Positions 25,918 through 35,130 of a stretch of DNA of 64,000 bases are shown here, piece by piece. Below the pieces are notes generated by a model. That model was given only the letters and a program-made list of their open reading frames with translations. It had not been told where the DNA came from and searched no databases. The stretch is from Chloroflexota bacterium (lineage in GTDB: Bacteria; Chloroflexota; UBA6077; JACCZL01), in NCBI GenBank assembly GCA_020850535.1, contig JADZEM010000219.1:46009-110008 (forward strand), in the 5' to 3' direction. The first letter of the stretch is position 1; each line of letters starts with the position of its first letter. The translations under genes and the position numbers were made by a program.

Positions 25918-27081
25918 CTACGAATTGGTGATCGAGCCGTCGCGCCGGCGCAGGTGCGGCGAGTGGCGGATCTGGAACGGCTCCTTCAGCGCCCGCTCCT
26001 CGTCGAACTCGACGCCCAGGCCGGGCGCCGTCGGCACCACGTAGCGCGACCCCTGCTGCTCGATCTGGACCGGGAAGAACGCGGGGTTGTTGAACCCGAG
26101 CGACTCGGTGGGCGAGGTGCGGCTCTCCAGCCAGGAGAAGTTCGTCACGGCGGCTGCCAGGTGCGTCGTGGCCGCCGTGCAGATCGCCCCGAGTGGGTTG
26201 TGCGGCATCAGGTCGATGTAGTGCGCCTCGCACCAGCCGGCCACCTTCATCGCCTCGGTCAGACCGCCGACGTTGCAGACGTCCACCCGCGCGAACTGGG
26301 TGATGCCGCGCTCGATGAACGGCAGAAACTGCCACTTCGAGGCGAACTCTTCGCCGATGGCGAACGGCACGTCCGCCATCGTCCGCAGCGACTCGTAGGC
26401 CTCGGGCGTCTCGTCGCGGATCGGCTCCTCCAGGAAGTCGAGCGTGCCGGAGGGCATCCGCTGGCAGAAGGAGGCGGCCTCGGCCACACTCAGCCGGTGA
26501 TGGTAGTCGATGCCGAGGACCGGCCCCGGCCCGACCTCTTCACGCAGCGTCGTGAGCCACTTCGCCGTCTCGGCAATCGACTCGCGCGGCTCGAAGACGC
26601 GGCGGCCAGCGCTGTCCCGCTCGTCCGGCGCGTGCATCCAGGTTCGGATCGCGTTCCAGCCCTCGCTCAGCAGCAGCTTCGCGTCCTCGATCAGGCGCGG
26701 CCCCATCGGCGCGGCCGTTGTCGCGAACAGCGGGATGAAGTCGCGTTGCTTGCCGCCGAGCAGCTGGTAGACCGGCACGCCCAGGGCTTTGCCCTTGATG
26801 TCGTGCAGGGCGATGTCGATGGCCGAGATGGCGGCCGTCAGCACGCGCCCGCCCTCGAAGTAGTTCGAGCGGTACATCTCCTGCCAGAGCGCCCCGATGT
26901 TCATCGGATCCTGCCCCAGCAGGAACTCGCGGAAATGCAGGATGGCCCCTTCGACGGCGCGCTCTCGCGAGGACAGGCCGGACTCGCCCCAGCCGTAGAT
27001 GCCCTCGTCGGTCTCGACTTTGACGATCAGCTGATTGCGGCCAATGAAGGTAGGGAAGGTCTTGATGTCACGAATCTTCAT
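25918..27081 (-). CDS. Mandelate racemase/enolase-superfamily sugar-acid dehydratase
   Basis: 387 aa. N-terminal capping domain (VKVETDEGIYGWGESGLSSRE) and barrel with metal ligands Asp in GIDYHHRLSV (about 192), Glu in LEEPIRDE (about 218) and Glu in AIGEEF (about 244), and catalytic His in MPHNPLGAI (about 294). The D-x-H plus distant His layout is that of galactonate/gluconate-type dehydratases. ATG 27081 has only a weak ribosome site. It converges on the secreted protein gene and is preceded by the palindromic repeat at 27136-27352. Confidence 0.88.
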   Translation of the reverse strand: MKIRDIKTFPTFIGRNQLIVKVETDEGIYGWGESGLSSRERAVEGAILHFREFLLGQDPMNIGALWQEMYRSNYFEGGRVLTAAISAIDIALHDIKGKALGVPVYQLLGGKQRDFIPLFATTAAPMGPRLIEDAKLLLSEGWNAIRTWMHAPDERDSAGRRVFEPRESIAETAKWLTTLREEVGPGPVLGIDYHHRLSVAEAASFCQRMPSGTLDFLEEPIRDETPEAYESLRTMADVPFAIGEEFASKWQFLPFIERGITQFARVDVCNVGGLTEAMKVAGWCEAHYIDLMPHNPLGAICTAATTHLAAAVTNFSWLESRTSPTESLGFNNPAFFPVQIEQQGSRYVVPTAPGLGVEFDEERALKEPFQIRHSPHLRRRDGSITNS

Positions 27082-27135
27082 GGCGGCAGGATAGCCCGAA
27101 GCGTGACGAGCGAGCAGCCATCAGCACGTGAGCCG

Positions 27136-27352
27136 CTTGTCGTCCCAATCGTCGCGAGGAACGAGCGCTCACCACCCGTCGTCCCGACCGCAGCGAGGAA
27201 CGAGCGGAGTGGAGGGATCCTCCCTTTCTGAACGGCACCGTCCTGATTGGGAAGATCCCTCGACTGCGCTCGCAAGCTCGCTCCGCTCGGGATGACGGAG
27301 TGTGGCGTGAGTCCGCTCCGCTCGGGATGACGGTGGGCGCGTCAGGATGACA
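27136..27352. repeat. Palindromic repeat family C, copy 1
   Basis: The left arm has GTCCCGACCGCAGCGAGGAA and GGAGTGGAGGGATC; the right arm has GATCCCTCGACTGCGCTCG and CTCCGCTCGGGATGACGG. The two arms are imperfect inverses, with partial extra arms at both ends. It matches the element at 59459-59666. No coding. Confidence 0.75.
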
Positions 27353-27376
27353 GTGGGGGGACGGGTGCGGACACCG

Positions 27377-28567
27377 CTACAGCAGCGGGCGGCCCGTCAG
27401 CCGGTCCAGCCCGCTGCCGGCCAGCAGCGCCCCGCCGATCTGCGTCAGGCTGCTGGCCGCCACCACCGAGTGCTGCGACGCCGTGTGGATGTCGCGGAAG
27501 TAGCGCTGCAACGGGTTCCGGCGGTAGATCGCCGAGCCGCCGCCCGCGCTGTACGCCAGGTCCACCGCCCGCAGCGCCATGTCGAACGATGCGCTGTTCG
27601 CCAGGCGGGCCAGCGCGCGGTTCTCGGCGCCGATCGCCCCCGTGGCGCAGGCTTCGTCCCAGACCTGCTGCGTCGTCTCCCAGAGGTAGGCCCGGGCCGC
27701 GCGGACCAGCGCCTCGGCCTGGGCCACGGCAAGCTGCACGTCCGGCCGATCCCGCACCAGGGCGTCGCCGCCGGCCCCGGTCTGGCGCTTGTCGCGGACC
27801 GTCTCGCGGAGCGTGTCCACCGCCGCCCTGGCCACCCCAACCGCGTGCGCACCGTGCGCCAGCAGGAAGAACCGGCCCAGGTAGAGCGGCCCCGGGTGGT
27901 AGGACGGCTCGCCGGACAGCCCGAAGCTGCGCACGGCCGGCACGAAGATGTCGTCAACGCTGTAGTCGTGGCTGCCGGTCCCCGTCAGCCCGGTCACGTC
28001 CCAGGTCCCGATGATGGTCGCCTGGGCGGCCGGGAAGACCAGCACCCGGGTGACCGGCTGGCCGTTCGCGTCGAGCTTCGGGGCCTCGCCGCTGTAGACG
28101 ACGGCCCGGCTGACGAGCCAGGAGGCGTGCAGGCTGCCGCTCCCGAACGGCCAGCGACCGGTCAGTTGGTAGCCGCCGTCCACCTCGACCGCCCGCCCAC
28201 CAGACGGCGCCCCGAGCGTCCCGACGACGATGGCGTGCGGATCGGCCAGGATCTCGGCGGCCGTCTCTGGCGGCAAGAACGCCATGGTCCAGGCCGTCCC
28301 CGACGCGATAGCCGAGACCCAGCCGGCCGAGCCGTCCCCCCGCGAGATCGCTTCCAGCACGTCAAGCTGGGTGACCGGATCGACCTCCAGGCCGCCGAGC
28401 GCCTTCGGGACCAGCATCCGGAAGACGCCGGCCTCGGAGAGGGCACGGACGAGTCCCTCCGGCAGGCGGCCCTCCCGCTCGATCTGGTCGGCCTGCGCGC
28501 GGACGGTCGGCTCCAACGCCCGCGCCGCCTCGACCACCGGCTGTACGGTCGTCACGATCACCCTCAT
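27377..28567 (-). CDS. Acyl-CoA dehydrogenase-fold flavoenzyme (HpaB/HsaA-like monooxygenase type)
   Basis: 396 aa, with the whole fold: an N-terminal helical domain (DQIEREGRLPEGLVRALSEAGVFRMLVPKALGG), a middle beta domain (GGYQLTGRWPFGSG, then DVTGLTGTGSHDYSV) and a C-terminal type-2 helical domain (YRRNPLQRYFRDIHTASQH). The WPFGSG and FRDIH pattern is that of group D two-component flavin monooxygenases rather than true acyl-CoA dehydrogenases. Its ATG overlaps the TGA of the upstream hydroxyacid dehydrogenase (ATGA), so the two are co-translated. No flavin reductase is adjacent. The substrate is unknown. Confidence 0.85.
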   Translation of the reverse strand: MRVIVTTVQPVVEAARALEPTVRAQADQIEREGRLPEGLVRALSEAGVFRMLVPKALGGLEVDPVTQLDVLEAISRGDGSAGWVSAIASGTAWTMAFLPPETAAEILADPHAIVVGTLGAPSGGRAVEVDGGYQLTGRWPFGSGSLHASWLVSRAVVYSGEAPKLDANGQPVTRVLVFPAAQATIIGTWDVTGLTGTGSHDYSVDDIFVPAVRSFGLSGEPSYHPGPLYLGRFFLLAHGAHAVGVARAAVDTLRETVRDKRQTGAGGDALVRDRPDVQLAVAQAEALVRAARAYLWETTQQVWDEACATGAIGAENRALARLANSASFDMALRAVDLAYSAGGGSAIYRRNPLQRYFRDIHTASQHSVVAASSLTQIGGALLAGSGLDRLTGRPLL

Positions 28568-29553
28568 ACCCGGCCGCCGAAGCGCGCCTGCCACCGCTCG
28601 ATCACCTGGGGATTCGCCACGCTCTCCGGCAACTCGCCCTCCAGCACCCGCGTCACCGTCCGGAACGCCATCTCGACGCCGGCCGGGCCGATCTCCAGGC
28701 TGTGCCCGACGCTGTGCGGCGTGAGGATCACCCGGTCAGGATCGCACCTGAACAGCGGATTGTCGAGATTCGTCGGCTCCTGGTCCCAGGCGTCCATCGC
28801 CGCGCCGAAGATGCGCTTCTCGTCGATGGCGGCGGCCAGCGCGACCTCGTCCACGATGCTGCCGCGCGCCGTGTTGATCAGGATCGCGCTCGGCTTCATC
28901 AGGCCGATCTCGCGCGCCCCGATCAGCCCGATGGTCTCCGGCGTGCGCGGCGTGTGGATCGACACCACGTCCGAGGTCTGGAGCAGGACGTCCAGCGGGA
29001 CCGAGTTGGGGACGTACGGATCGTAGATCTGGATCGTCACGTCCCAGCCCTGGAGCCGCTGAGCCACGGCCCGCCCGATGCGCCCGTACCCGACCAGCCC
29101 GACCGTCTTGCCGCGCACAAGGTGGGAGTCGCTCGGGCCGCGCCAGCCGCCGGCCCGGATCCGGGCCTGCTTGCGGACCAGCTCCAGCGAGAGCGCCGCG
29201 ATCAGCATCACGGTGCTCTCGGCCATCCCGACGATGATCTCCTCGGTGGGGCAGTTGGAGACGAGGATGCCAAGCTCGGTGGCGGTGTCGATATCGATGT
29301 GGTCGAAGCCGATGACCGGGCTGCCGATCAGCCGGAGGTTCTTGGCGGCCTTGAGCACGTCGGCCCCAAACTTCTGGAACGGCGAGGCCAGGATCACGTC
29401 GGCAGCCGCGTACCGTTCGATCTCCTCGGGAGTCCAGTCCTCGCGCGGCCCTGCCGGCCCGACGATGACGGTGTAGCCCGCGGCCGTGAGTCGCTCCTCA
29501 AGCCCGAGCGTGGCGTTGAACGGGGCCGGAATGACAACCGTTGGTGCTTGCAT
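28564..29553 (-). CDS. D-isomer-specific 2-hydroxyacid dehydrogenase
   Basis: 329 aa. Rossmann motif VGLVGYGRIGRAVAQ; catalytic Arg in NTARGSIVDE, Glu in WDQEPTNL and His in TPHSVGHS, all in the usual order. It oxidises or reduces a 2-hydroxy acid with NAD(P). GAGG lies upstream of ATG 29553. It is coupled by a 4-bp overlap to the flavoenzyme. The first 100 residues start unusually (VVIPAPFNATLGLEERL), and glyoxylate versus phosphoglycerate specificity cannot be told. Confidence 0.92.
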   Translation of the reverse strand: MQAPTVVIPAPFNATLGLEERLTAAGYTVIVGPAGPREDWTPEEIERYAAADVILASPFQKFGADVLKAAKNLRLIGSPVIGFDHIDIDTATELGILVSNCPTEEIIVGMAESTVMLIAALSLELVRKQARIRAGGWRGPSDSHLVRGKTVGLVGYGRIGRAVAQRLQGWDVTIQIYDPYVPNSVPLDVLLQTSDVVSIHTPRTPETIGLIGAREIGLMKPSAILINTARGSIVDEVALAAAIDEKRIFGAAMDAWDQEPTNLDNPLFRCDPDRVILTPHSVGHSLEIGPAGVEMAFRTVTRVLEGELPESVANPQVIERWQARFGGRV

Positions 29554-29684
29554 GGCACTGCCTCGTGCGAGAGTGAGGACGAGACTCCTGACCTGTCAGT
29601 CGTGAACGACCGGGCTGGGTCGCCGCGGTCGGGATGACGACAGGTGAGTACTGCGCGACCCTGTGATTGACATCTGACGAGCCA

Positions 29685-31466
29685 TCAGATCGGCTCGACG
29701 ACCACGTCGAGCACGGCAGATTGTCCACCTTCGACGGCCGCGATGGCCCGTTTCACGGCGGCGTGCAGTTCGGACGGGTCGGTGACGCGCTCGCCGTAGG
29801 CGTGGCAGCTCTGGGCCAGCAGCGCGTAGTCTGGCGGCTGCTGGAACCGGACGCCGGGGTAGGCGTTCGCCTGCACCGACGCGCCGTCCGGGAACAGCCC
29901 GACAATCGGCTGCTTGCTGGCGTTGTACCCCGAGTTGTTCAACACCACCGTCAGGATCGGCGCGCCAGCCTGCTGCGCGGCGTAGAGAGCCGCCACCGGC
30001 GACGAGAAGACGAACGAGCCGTCGCCCACAACGGCCACCACCAGCCGGTTCGGCGCGGCCAGCTTCATCCCGACGGCCGCGCCCGGCGCCCAGCCGAGGC
30101 CCGGCCCGATGGGGTGGAACAGGGTGCCCGGCTGCTCGCGGCGGATGTGGCGGCGCACCACCGTCTGGTTGGTGACGGCCTCCTCCGCGACGATGGCGTC
30201 CGGCGGCAGCAGCTCGCCGAGCACCGCCGAGGCCCAGTCCGGCGAGATCGGCTGCTGGGTGCGCTGCCCGTCCAGTCGGGCCGTCACGTCCGCGCGCCGG
30301 GCGAGGGTCGCCGCTTCGAGCCGCTCGCGCCGCGCCCGCCAGGACGCCTGCCGCGCGGGCGTCGCGCGCCGCTCGACCATCGAGAGCAGCAGCGGCAGCG
30401 CCTTCGAGGTGTCGCCGTGCAGCGGCAGGGTGACCGGGAAACCCCAGAGCGGAATCGACGCTTTGACCGGATCGATGTCGATCTGGGCGATCCGCGCCGC
30501 GTCGGACGGCGTCGCATCCTTCGGCACCCACGGCACCTGCGCGTCGAGGATCAAGACCACGTCGGCCTCGCGCAAGGCGGCGGTCGCGTCCCAGCGGAAC
30601 AGCGGGTGCGACAGCGGCAGGTTGAGCGGGCCGCTCTTGTCGTTGACGATCGTCCCCAGCGTTTCGGCCAGGGTCTGAAGGCTCGCGACTGCCTGCGGGT
30701 GCCGCCCGACATCCCCTGCGATCAGCAGCGGGTGCTCGGCGTCCACCAGCCAGTCGGCCAGCGTCTCCAGGCTGTCGAGGTCGCCGGGGCCGATGATGGC
30801 CGGCCGGGTGCGCTCGGGCGGCAGGACGGTCACGCCGTCCATCGGCTCCATCAGCACCTCGCGGGCGACGGTCATGTAGACGGCCCCGGCCGGCTCGGAG
30901 GCCGCGACCTGGACGGCGCGCGGGATCAGGTAGTTCAGGGTGTCGGTGCGGCCAAGCTCGTGCGACCACTTCACGTAGCCGCGCACGATGCCCGGCTGAT
31001 CCGCCTGATCCTGGAACCACTGGATGCCCCGGTCCCGCGAGCCGGGCGCGACGCCATCCACCGTGTACGGCGTGCGGCCGGCCAGGATCAGCACGCCGGC
31101 GTGGGCACGCTGGGTGTTGTGGAGGTTGCCCCCGAGGTTCTGGGTGCCGGCATCCACATGCACCAGCACGGCCTGGGGCCTCCGGGTGACGCAGAAGTAG
31201 CCGTGGGCTGCTGCCAATGCCACGTTCTCATAGAGGCAGGAGACGATCTTCGGGGCGGCATGGCCCTGGCCTCCCAGCGCGACAATCGCCTCCTGGATCG
31301 GGGCGGTGTCGGTGCCAGGGTTGAGGAACAGGTACTCGACGCCATGCGCGGCCAGTAGCTGAACGAGCGCCTCCGCACCGTTGGCGGCCGGCAGCAGGCG
31401 CGCGCTGGAGACGGACGCCGCCCCGGCCCTGCCCGAGCCTGGGGCTGTCCGCGCATCGACGGTCAT
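29685..31466 (-). CDS. Thiamine-diphosphate enzyme, acetolactate synthase-like
   Basis: 593 aa, three-domain ThDP fold. The catalytic glutamate is in CLYENVALAAAHGY (about 79), the middle domain is about 210-340, and the ThDP/Mg motif is VVGDGSFVFSSP (about 480) through VVLNNSGYN (about 508). It is not a biosynthetic IlvB (no usual FAD-site pattern, no IlvN beside it); benzoylformate decarboxylase- or sulfoacetaldehyde-like enzymes are alternatives. GGGAGGTGA lies before ATG 31466. It sits near the hydroxyacid dehydrogenase and dehydratase, consistent with 2-keto-acid catabolism. Confidence 0.88.
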   Translation of the reverse strand: MTVDARTAPGSGRAGAASVSSARLLPAANGAEALVQLLAAHGVEYLFLNPGTDTAPIQEAIVALGGQGHAAPKIVSCLYENVALAAAHGYFCVTRRPQAVLVHVDAGTQNLGGNLHNTQRAHAGVLILAGRTPYTVDGVAPGSRDRGIQWFQDQADQPGIVRGYVKWSHELGRTDTLNYLIPRAVQVAASEPAGAVYMTVAREVLMEPMDGVTVLPPERTRPAIIGPGDLDSLETLADWLVDAEHPLLIAGDVGRHPQAVASLQTLAETLGTIVNDKSGPLNLPLSHPLFRWDATAALREADVVLILDAQVPWVPKDATPSDAARIAQIDIDPVKASIPLWGFPVTLPLHGDTSKALPLLLSMVERRATPARQASWRARRERLEAATLARRADVTARLDGQRTQQPISPDWASAVLGELLPPDAIVAEEAVTNQTVVRRHIRREQPGTLFHPIGPGLGWAPGAAVGMKLAAPNRLVVAVVGDGSFVFSSPVAALYAAQQAGAPILTVVLNNSGYNASKQPIVGLFPDGASVQANAYPGVRFQQPPDYALLAQSCHAYGERVTDPSELHAAVKRAIAAVEGGQSAVLDVVVEPI

Positions 31467-31498
31467 CGTGTCACCTCCCGGGAAACCTCACCCTGGGT

Positions 31499-32440
31499 CT
31501 ACACCCCGAAATGCTCGTGGGTCCAATCGTAGCGATCCATCAGCGCCGCGTCTGGCGGGGCCGCCCCCTCCACGAAGGCGTTCAGCCCGATGAACGCGCG
31601 CTCCGGCGGAAAGGCAAGGTCGTCGCGGAGCAGATAGGGCAGATAGGCTCGCAGGACGGATTCGTTGCGGTAGTCCGGGTGGCGGTCCAGGCTCTCGCGG
31701 GTCAGCGGCGACTCGGGGCGCGGCTCCGGCAGCGGGATCGTGCCCGCTGAGCCAAGCTCGAACAGCACATCGGTCACCTGCTGGCGGATGCGGTTGGCCG
31801 CAAGCTGCGTCGCCTCGCGGATCTCGGGGCCGCCGGCCGTGATCTGGGCGTGCCGGCCGCCCAGGTTGGCCTCGCGGACCTGGTGATCGGCGCAGAGGGC
31901 CAGCAGGTAGCCGTGGGGATCGGCGGCAAGCTCGCGGGCCAGGGTGTACCCCCGGTCGAGGCCGCGCCGCTGGCCGTCCGGGCCGGTCAGCATGGTCATC
32001 CCTGGCGCTTCGACCACCACCAGGGCCGGACCACCCGCCACAGCCGCCGCGGTGCCGGCCGCCTGCGCCGCCTCGGCCAGCAGCCGGCTGGTCCCCGCGA
32101 ACTCCTCGGGCGTCAGATCGCCGAACTGGCGCTCCTGGGCCACCACGCCGCGCCGCTTGCCGCCCCGGATCGTATCGCCCCAGCGGACGAGGTAGGGCCT
32201 CCCCCGGGGTGAGGAAGCGTCCTCGTCCAGGAGCCGCGCGATCAGCCCCGACAGGAACGTGCTCTTGCCGGCCAGCGGCTCCCCGATCACCAGCAGGGTC
32301 GGCGGCGGCGCGCCGGCCGCCGCCTGGGCCTCGGCGTCGGCCAGGATCGCGGCGAGCAGGCTGGCGAAGCTCGGCTGGCCGAAGCCGCCCGGCACGGCGC
32401 GGAGTCGGTCGAGGGTGGCGCTGCTGGGCGGCGTGGTCAT
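31499..32440 (-). CDS. Orphan P-loop NTPase, function unknown
   Basis: 313 aa. Walker A is VIGEPLAGKSTFLSGL (about residue 53); a hydrophobic stretch ALVVVEAPGMTML (about 145) could be Walker B, though it ends Glu-Ala-Pro. The later part has GTIPLPEP, YDWTHEHFGV and many Arg/Glu. The fold could be AAA-like or a kinase/GTPase-like module; no GTPase NKxD motif is visible. It lies 32 bp upstream of the ThDP gene on the same strand and may share its transcript. I do not recognise the family. Confidence 0.75.
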   Translation of the reverse strand: MTTPPSSATLDRLRAVPGGFGQPSFASLLAAILADAEAQAAAGAPPPTLLVIGEPLAGKSTFLSGLIARLLDEDASSPRGRPYLVRWGDTIRGGKRRGVVAQERQFGDLTPEEFAGTSRLLAEAAQAAGTAAAVAGGPALVVVEAPGMTMLTGPDGQRRGLDRGYTLARELAADPHGYLLALCADHQVREANLGGRHAQITAGGPEIREATQLAANRIRQQVTDVLFELGSAGTIPLPEPRPESPLTRESLDRHPDYRNESVLRAYLPYLLRDDLAFPPERAFIGLNAFVEGAAPPDAALMDRYDWTHEHFGV

Positions 32441-32643
32441 GGCAGGCAGGCTCCCTCGGCGCAGAGGTTGGCGCAGCAGCAGAGCGCGCCGCCGACATCG
32501 CTGTCGGCACGTTGAGGATAGCCGCTCCTGCCACGCGGCAGACAGGTCGCCCGCCGGGGTACCCTCTTCCCAACGCGCGCAGCGTCCATCCCCGCGCGCC
32601 CTGACGCTCCCAGAACCTACGGCTCCCGTTGCTGGAGGCAGCC

Positions 32644-33732
32644 ATGACGATTGGCGGTCCCGTCACCGACCTCGACACCCCGGCCTTGCTCGTCGATCTC
32701 GACGTGCTGGATCAGAACATCGCCCGCATGATGGGCACCTTCCGCGAGCACGGCGTCGGCTGGCGGCCCCACACCAAGGCTATCAAGATCCCTGCCCTGG
32801 CCCACAAGCTCATCGAGGCCGGTGCGCACGGTGTCACCGTCGCCAAGCTGAGCGAGGCCGAGATCATGGCCGCCGCCGGCATCAAGGACATCCTCATCAC
32901 CGGGCCAGTCGTCGGGGCGCGCAAGGCCGCCCGCCTGGCGATGCTCTCGAAGTACGCCGCGCCTATCGGCGTGGTGGACTGCGTCGAGCACATCGACATG
33001 CTCGACAAGGCCGCCCAGGAGCACGGCGCGACCATCCGCGCCGTCATCGAGGTTGACCTCGGCCTCAAGCGCTGCGGCGTCCAGCCGGGCGAGGCGTCCG
33101 TGGCGCTGGCGAAGGAGGTCCACAGCCGCAAGGGGCTGACGTTCGAGGGGATGATGGCCTGGGAAGGCCACGCGCTCCGGATCCAGGATCAGGCCGAGAA
33201 GCAGGCCACCGTCACCGAGGCCGTCAGCAAGCTGCTCGACACCGCCCGCGACTGCAAGGCGGCCGGCCTGCCGGTCAACATCATCTCGTGCGGCGGCACC
33301 GGCACCTACCCCTTCTCGGCGGCCGTGCACGGCATCACCGAGGTCGAGGCCGGCGGCGGCATCTACGGCGACCTCGTCTACCGCAACGCCTTCAACATCG
33401 ATCATCCGATGGCGATGACGGTCCTCTCGACGGTCCTCAGCCGCCCGATCCCCGGCCGCATCGTCTGCGACTCCGGCTTCAAGTCGTTGAGCACCCAGAA
33501 CATGCTGCCGCAGCCGAAGGGCATCGAGCACGTGACCGGCGTGCGGATGTCCGCCGAGCACGCCTCCATCGACCTCGACGCCCCGAACACCGGGGTCAAG
33601 GTGGGCGACAAGGTCGAGTGGTACGTCGGCTACACCGACGCGACGGTCATCCTCCACGAGACGATGTACGGGCACCGCGACGGCATCGTCGAGGTGGCAT
33701 GGCCGGTGGTCGGGCGCGGCAAGCTGCAATAG
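32644..33732 (+). CDS. D-threonine aldolase / D-serine dehydratase-like PLP protein (DSD1 family)
   Basis: 362 aa. Alanine-racemase-type barrel with PLP lysine in RPHTKAIK (about 43), the phosphate loop region SCGGTGTYP, and the C-terminal domain VILHETMYGHRDGIVEVAWPV, where family members bind a divalent metal. It cleaves or dehydrates D-3-hydroxy amino acids. ATG 32644 has GGAGG 5 nt upstream. The next gene begins 5 nt after the stop, so the two are an operon. Confidence 0.9.
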   Translation: MTIGGPVTDLDTPALLVDLDVLDQNIARMMGTFREHGVGWRPHTKAIKIPALAHKLIEAGAHGVTVAKLSEAEIMAAAGIKDILITGPVVGARKAARLAMLSKYAAPIGVVDCVEHIDMLDKAAQEHGATIRAVIEVDLGLKRCGVQPGEASVALAKEVHSRKGLTFEGMMAWEGHALRIQDQAEKQATVTEAVSKLLDTARDCKAAGLPVNIISCGGTGTYPFSAAVHGITEVEAGGGIYGDLVYRNAFNIDHPMAMTVLSTVLSRPIPGRIVCDSGFKSLSTQNMLPQPKGIEHVTGVRMSAEHASIDLDAPNTGVKVGDKVEWYVGYTDATVILHETMYGHRDGIVEVAWPVVGRGKLQ

Positions 33733-33737
33733 TCGCC

Positions 33738-34694
33738 ATGACTGGCCCGGCCGCGTCCGGCGTCCGGTTGCCCTGGGAGGGCCTGCCCGACCATGTCCGG
33801 CAGGCCGTCGAGGGGTATCTGGGCAGCACCGTCGTCGCGGCGGTCACCCAGCCGGGCGGCTTCTCGCCCGGCGTCGCGGCCCGCCTCACGGCGGCTGACG
33901 GCCAGCGCGTCTTCGTCAAAGCGGTCAGTCCGCACCCGAACAAGGACGCGCCGCGCTTTCACCGCCGCGAGCGGCGGATCGCGGCGGCGCTGCCGGCCGC
34001 CGCGCCAGTCCCCCGCCTGCTCTGGTCGCTGGACGAGGGCGACGACGGCTGGGTCGTGCTGGTCTTCGAGGACGTGGAGGGGCGGCACCCGGCCGTGCCC
34101 TGGGAGCCATCCGAGCTTGACCGCGTCCTCGCCGCCCTGGACGATCTCGCCCGCGGCCTGACGCCCTCGCCGGTCCCTTCCGAGGTCAGCGGCACGATGC
34201 CTCAGTGGCTGGAGCGGCACGGCCAGGGCTGGCAGCGGCTGCTCGCCGAGCCGCTTCCTGGCCTGGACGGGTGGTCCGCGCGGCACGCCCACGCCCTGGC
34301 CGCGCTGGAGGCCCAGGCCCCGGTGGCCGCCGCTGGCGACACCCTGCTGCACTTCGACACCCGGGCCGACAACCTGCTGGTGACCCCCGAGCAGGTGTAC
34401 GTGGTGGACTGGCCGCACGCCCGCCACGGGCAGGCCTGGGTCGATCCAGTCTTCTTCGCGCCGAGCGTGGCGATGCAGGGCGGGCCCGATCCTGAATCGC
34501 TGCTGGCCCGCACCGAGGCCGGCCGCGCCGCCGATCCGGCTGCCGTCTCGGCAGTGATCGCCGCCGTGGCCGGGTTCTTCACGTACCAGTCGCTGCTGCC
34601 GCCTCCGCCGGGGCTGCCCACGCTGCGGCCGTTCCAGGCAGCCCAAGGGGGTATCGCCCGGGCATGGCTGGCCCAGCGGACGGGCTGGGAGTGA
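33738..34694 (+). CDS. Aminoglycoside phosphotransferase (APH)-like kinase
   Basis: 318 aa. Protein-kinase-like fold: the N lobe has VTQPGGFSPGVAARL (nucleotide loop) and RVFVKAVSP (Lys), the catalytic loop is LLHFDTRADNLLV (Asp and Asn, about 205-212), and the metal Asp is in VYVVDWPHA. It phosphorylates a small metabolite; antibiotic resistance is not implied. It begins 5 nt after the DSD1-like gene, and co-expression suggests an amino-acid or amino-alcohol substrate (inference). Confidence 0.85.
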   Translation: MTGPAASGVRLPWEGLPDHVRQAVEGYLGSTVVAAVTQPGGFSPGVAARLTAADGQRVFVKAVSPHPNKDAPRFHRRERRIAAALPAAAPVPRLLWSLDEGDDGWVVLVFEDVEGRHPAVPWEPSELDRVLAALDDLARGLTPSPVPSEVSGTMPQWLERHGQGWQRLLAEPLPGLDGWSARHAHALAALEAQAPVAAAGDTLLHFDTRADNLLVTPEQVYVVDWPHARHGQAWVDPVFFAPSVAMQGGPDPESLLARTEAGRAADPAAVSAVIAAVAGFFTYQSLLPPPPGLPTLRPFQAAQGGIARAWLAQRTGWE

Positions 34695-34744
34695 GCGAGT
34701 CAGCAGGCAGATGGACTCCTCGGCGAACGGCTACGAATCCTCGT

Positions 34745-34849
34745 TGTCAGCCTGAGTGAAGTGAGCTTGCGAACGCAACGAAGGACCTCACCCGCTGACC
34801 GTCAAGATCGCGTCAGCGGGTGAGGTGCTTCGCTTCGCTCAGCATGACA
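34745..34849. repeat. Palindromic repeat family B, copy 1
   Basis: TGTCAGCCTGAGTGAAGTGA ... TCACCCGCTGAC - short loop - GTCAGCGGGTGA ... CTTCGCTCAGCATGACA. The ends are inverse and the centre is a 12-bp perfect stem. It occupies much of the 436-bp gap before the histidine kinase; the rest shows only the kinase ribosome site (AGGGG before ATG 35131). Confidence 0.8.
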
Positions 34850-35130
34850 GATCCACTTGCCTCCCTTATCTATCGTGGCAGCGCCAGTGCCGGCGCAGAG
34901 CGCGGGGCAGGTCGGGCCGGCGCCGTCGGGTCCCTGGTGACGGTCTTGAAGCGACTCAGCCGCATCAAGGCGGTCCTCGAAGCGCGCCAGCCGCACCACC
35001 CTGGAGCCCAGGCCGTCGGATCAGACCCGCACCCGATGTACGCTACAAATCGGTGAGAAAACCCGTACCGCGTACCGACGCTACGACGTTCACTCAGAGA
35101 CTGGAACTGCGACGCCCGGACAGGGGTACG

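Noticed and set aside
33630..34646. Minus-strand frame opposite the APH-like kinase
   Set aside because: The plus strand has the kinase catalytic loop HFDTRADN and a 5-nt operon spacing; the reverse product has no motif.
34825..35130. N-terminal extension of the hybrid kinase
   Set aside because: It would include repeat family B DNA and an Arg/Pro-rich sequence; ATG 35131 has a ribosome site and leads straight into TM1.
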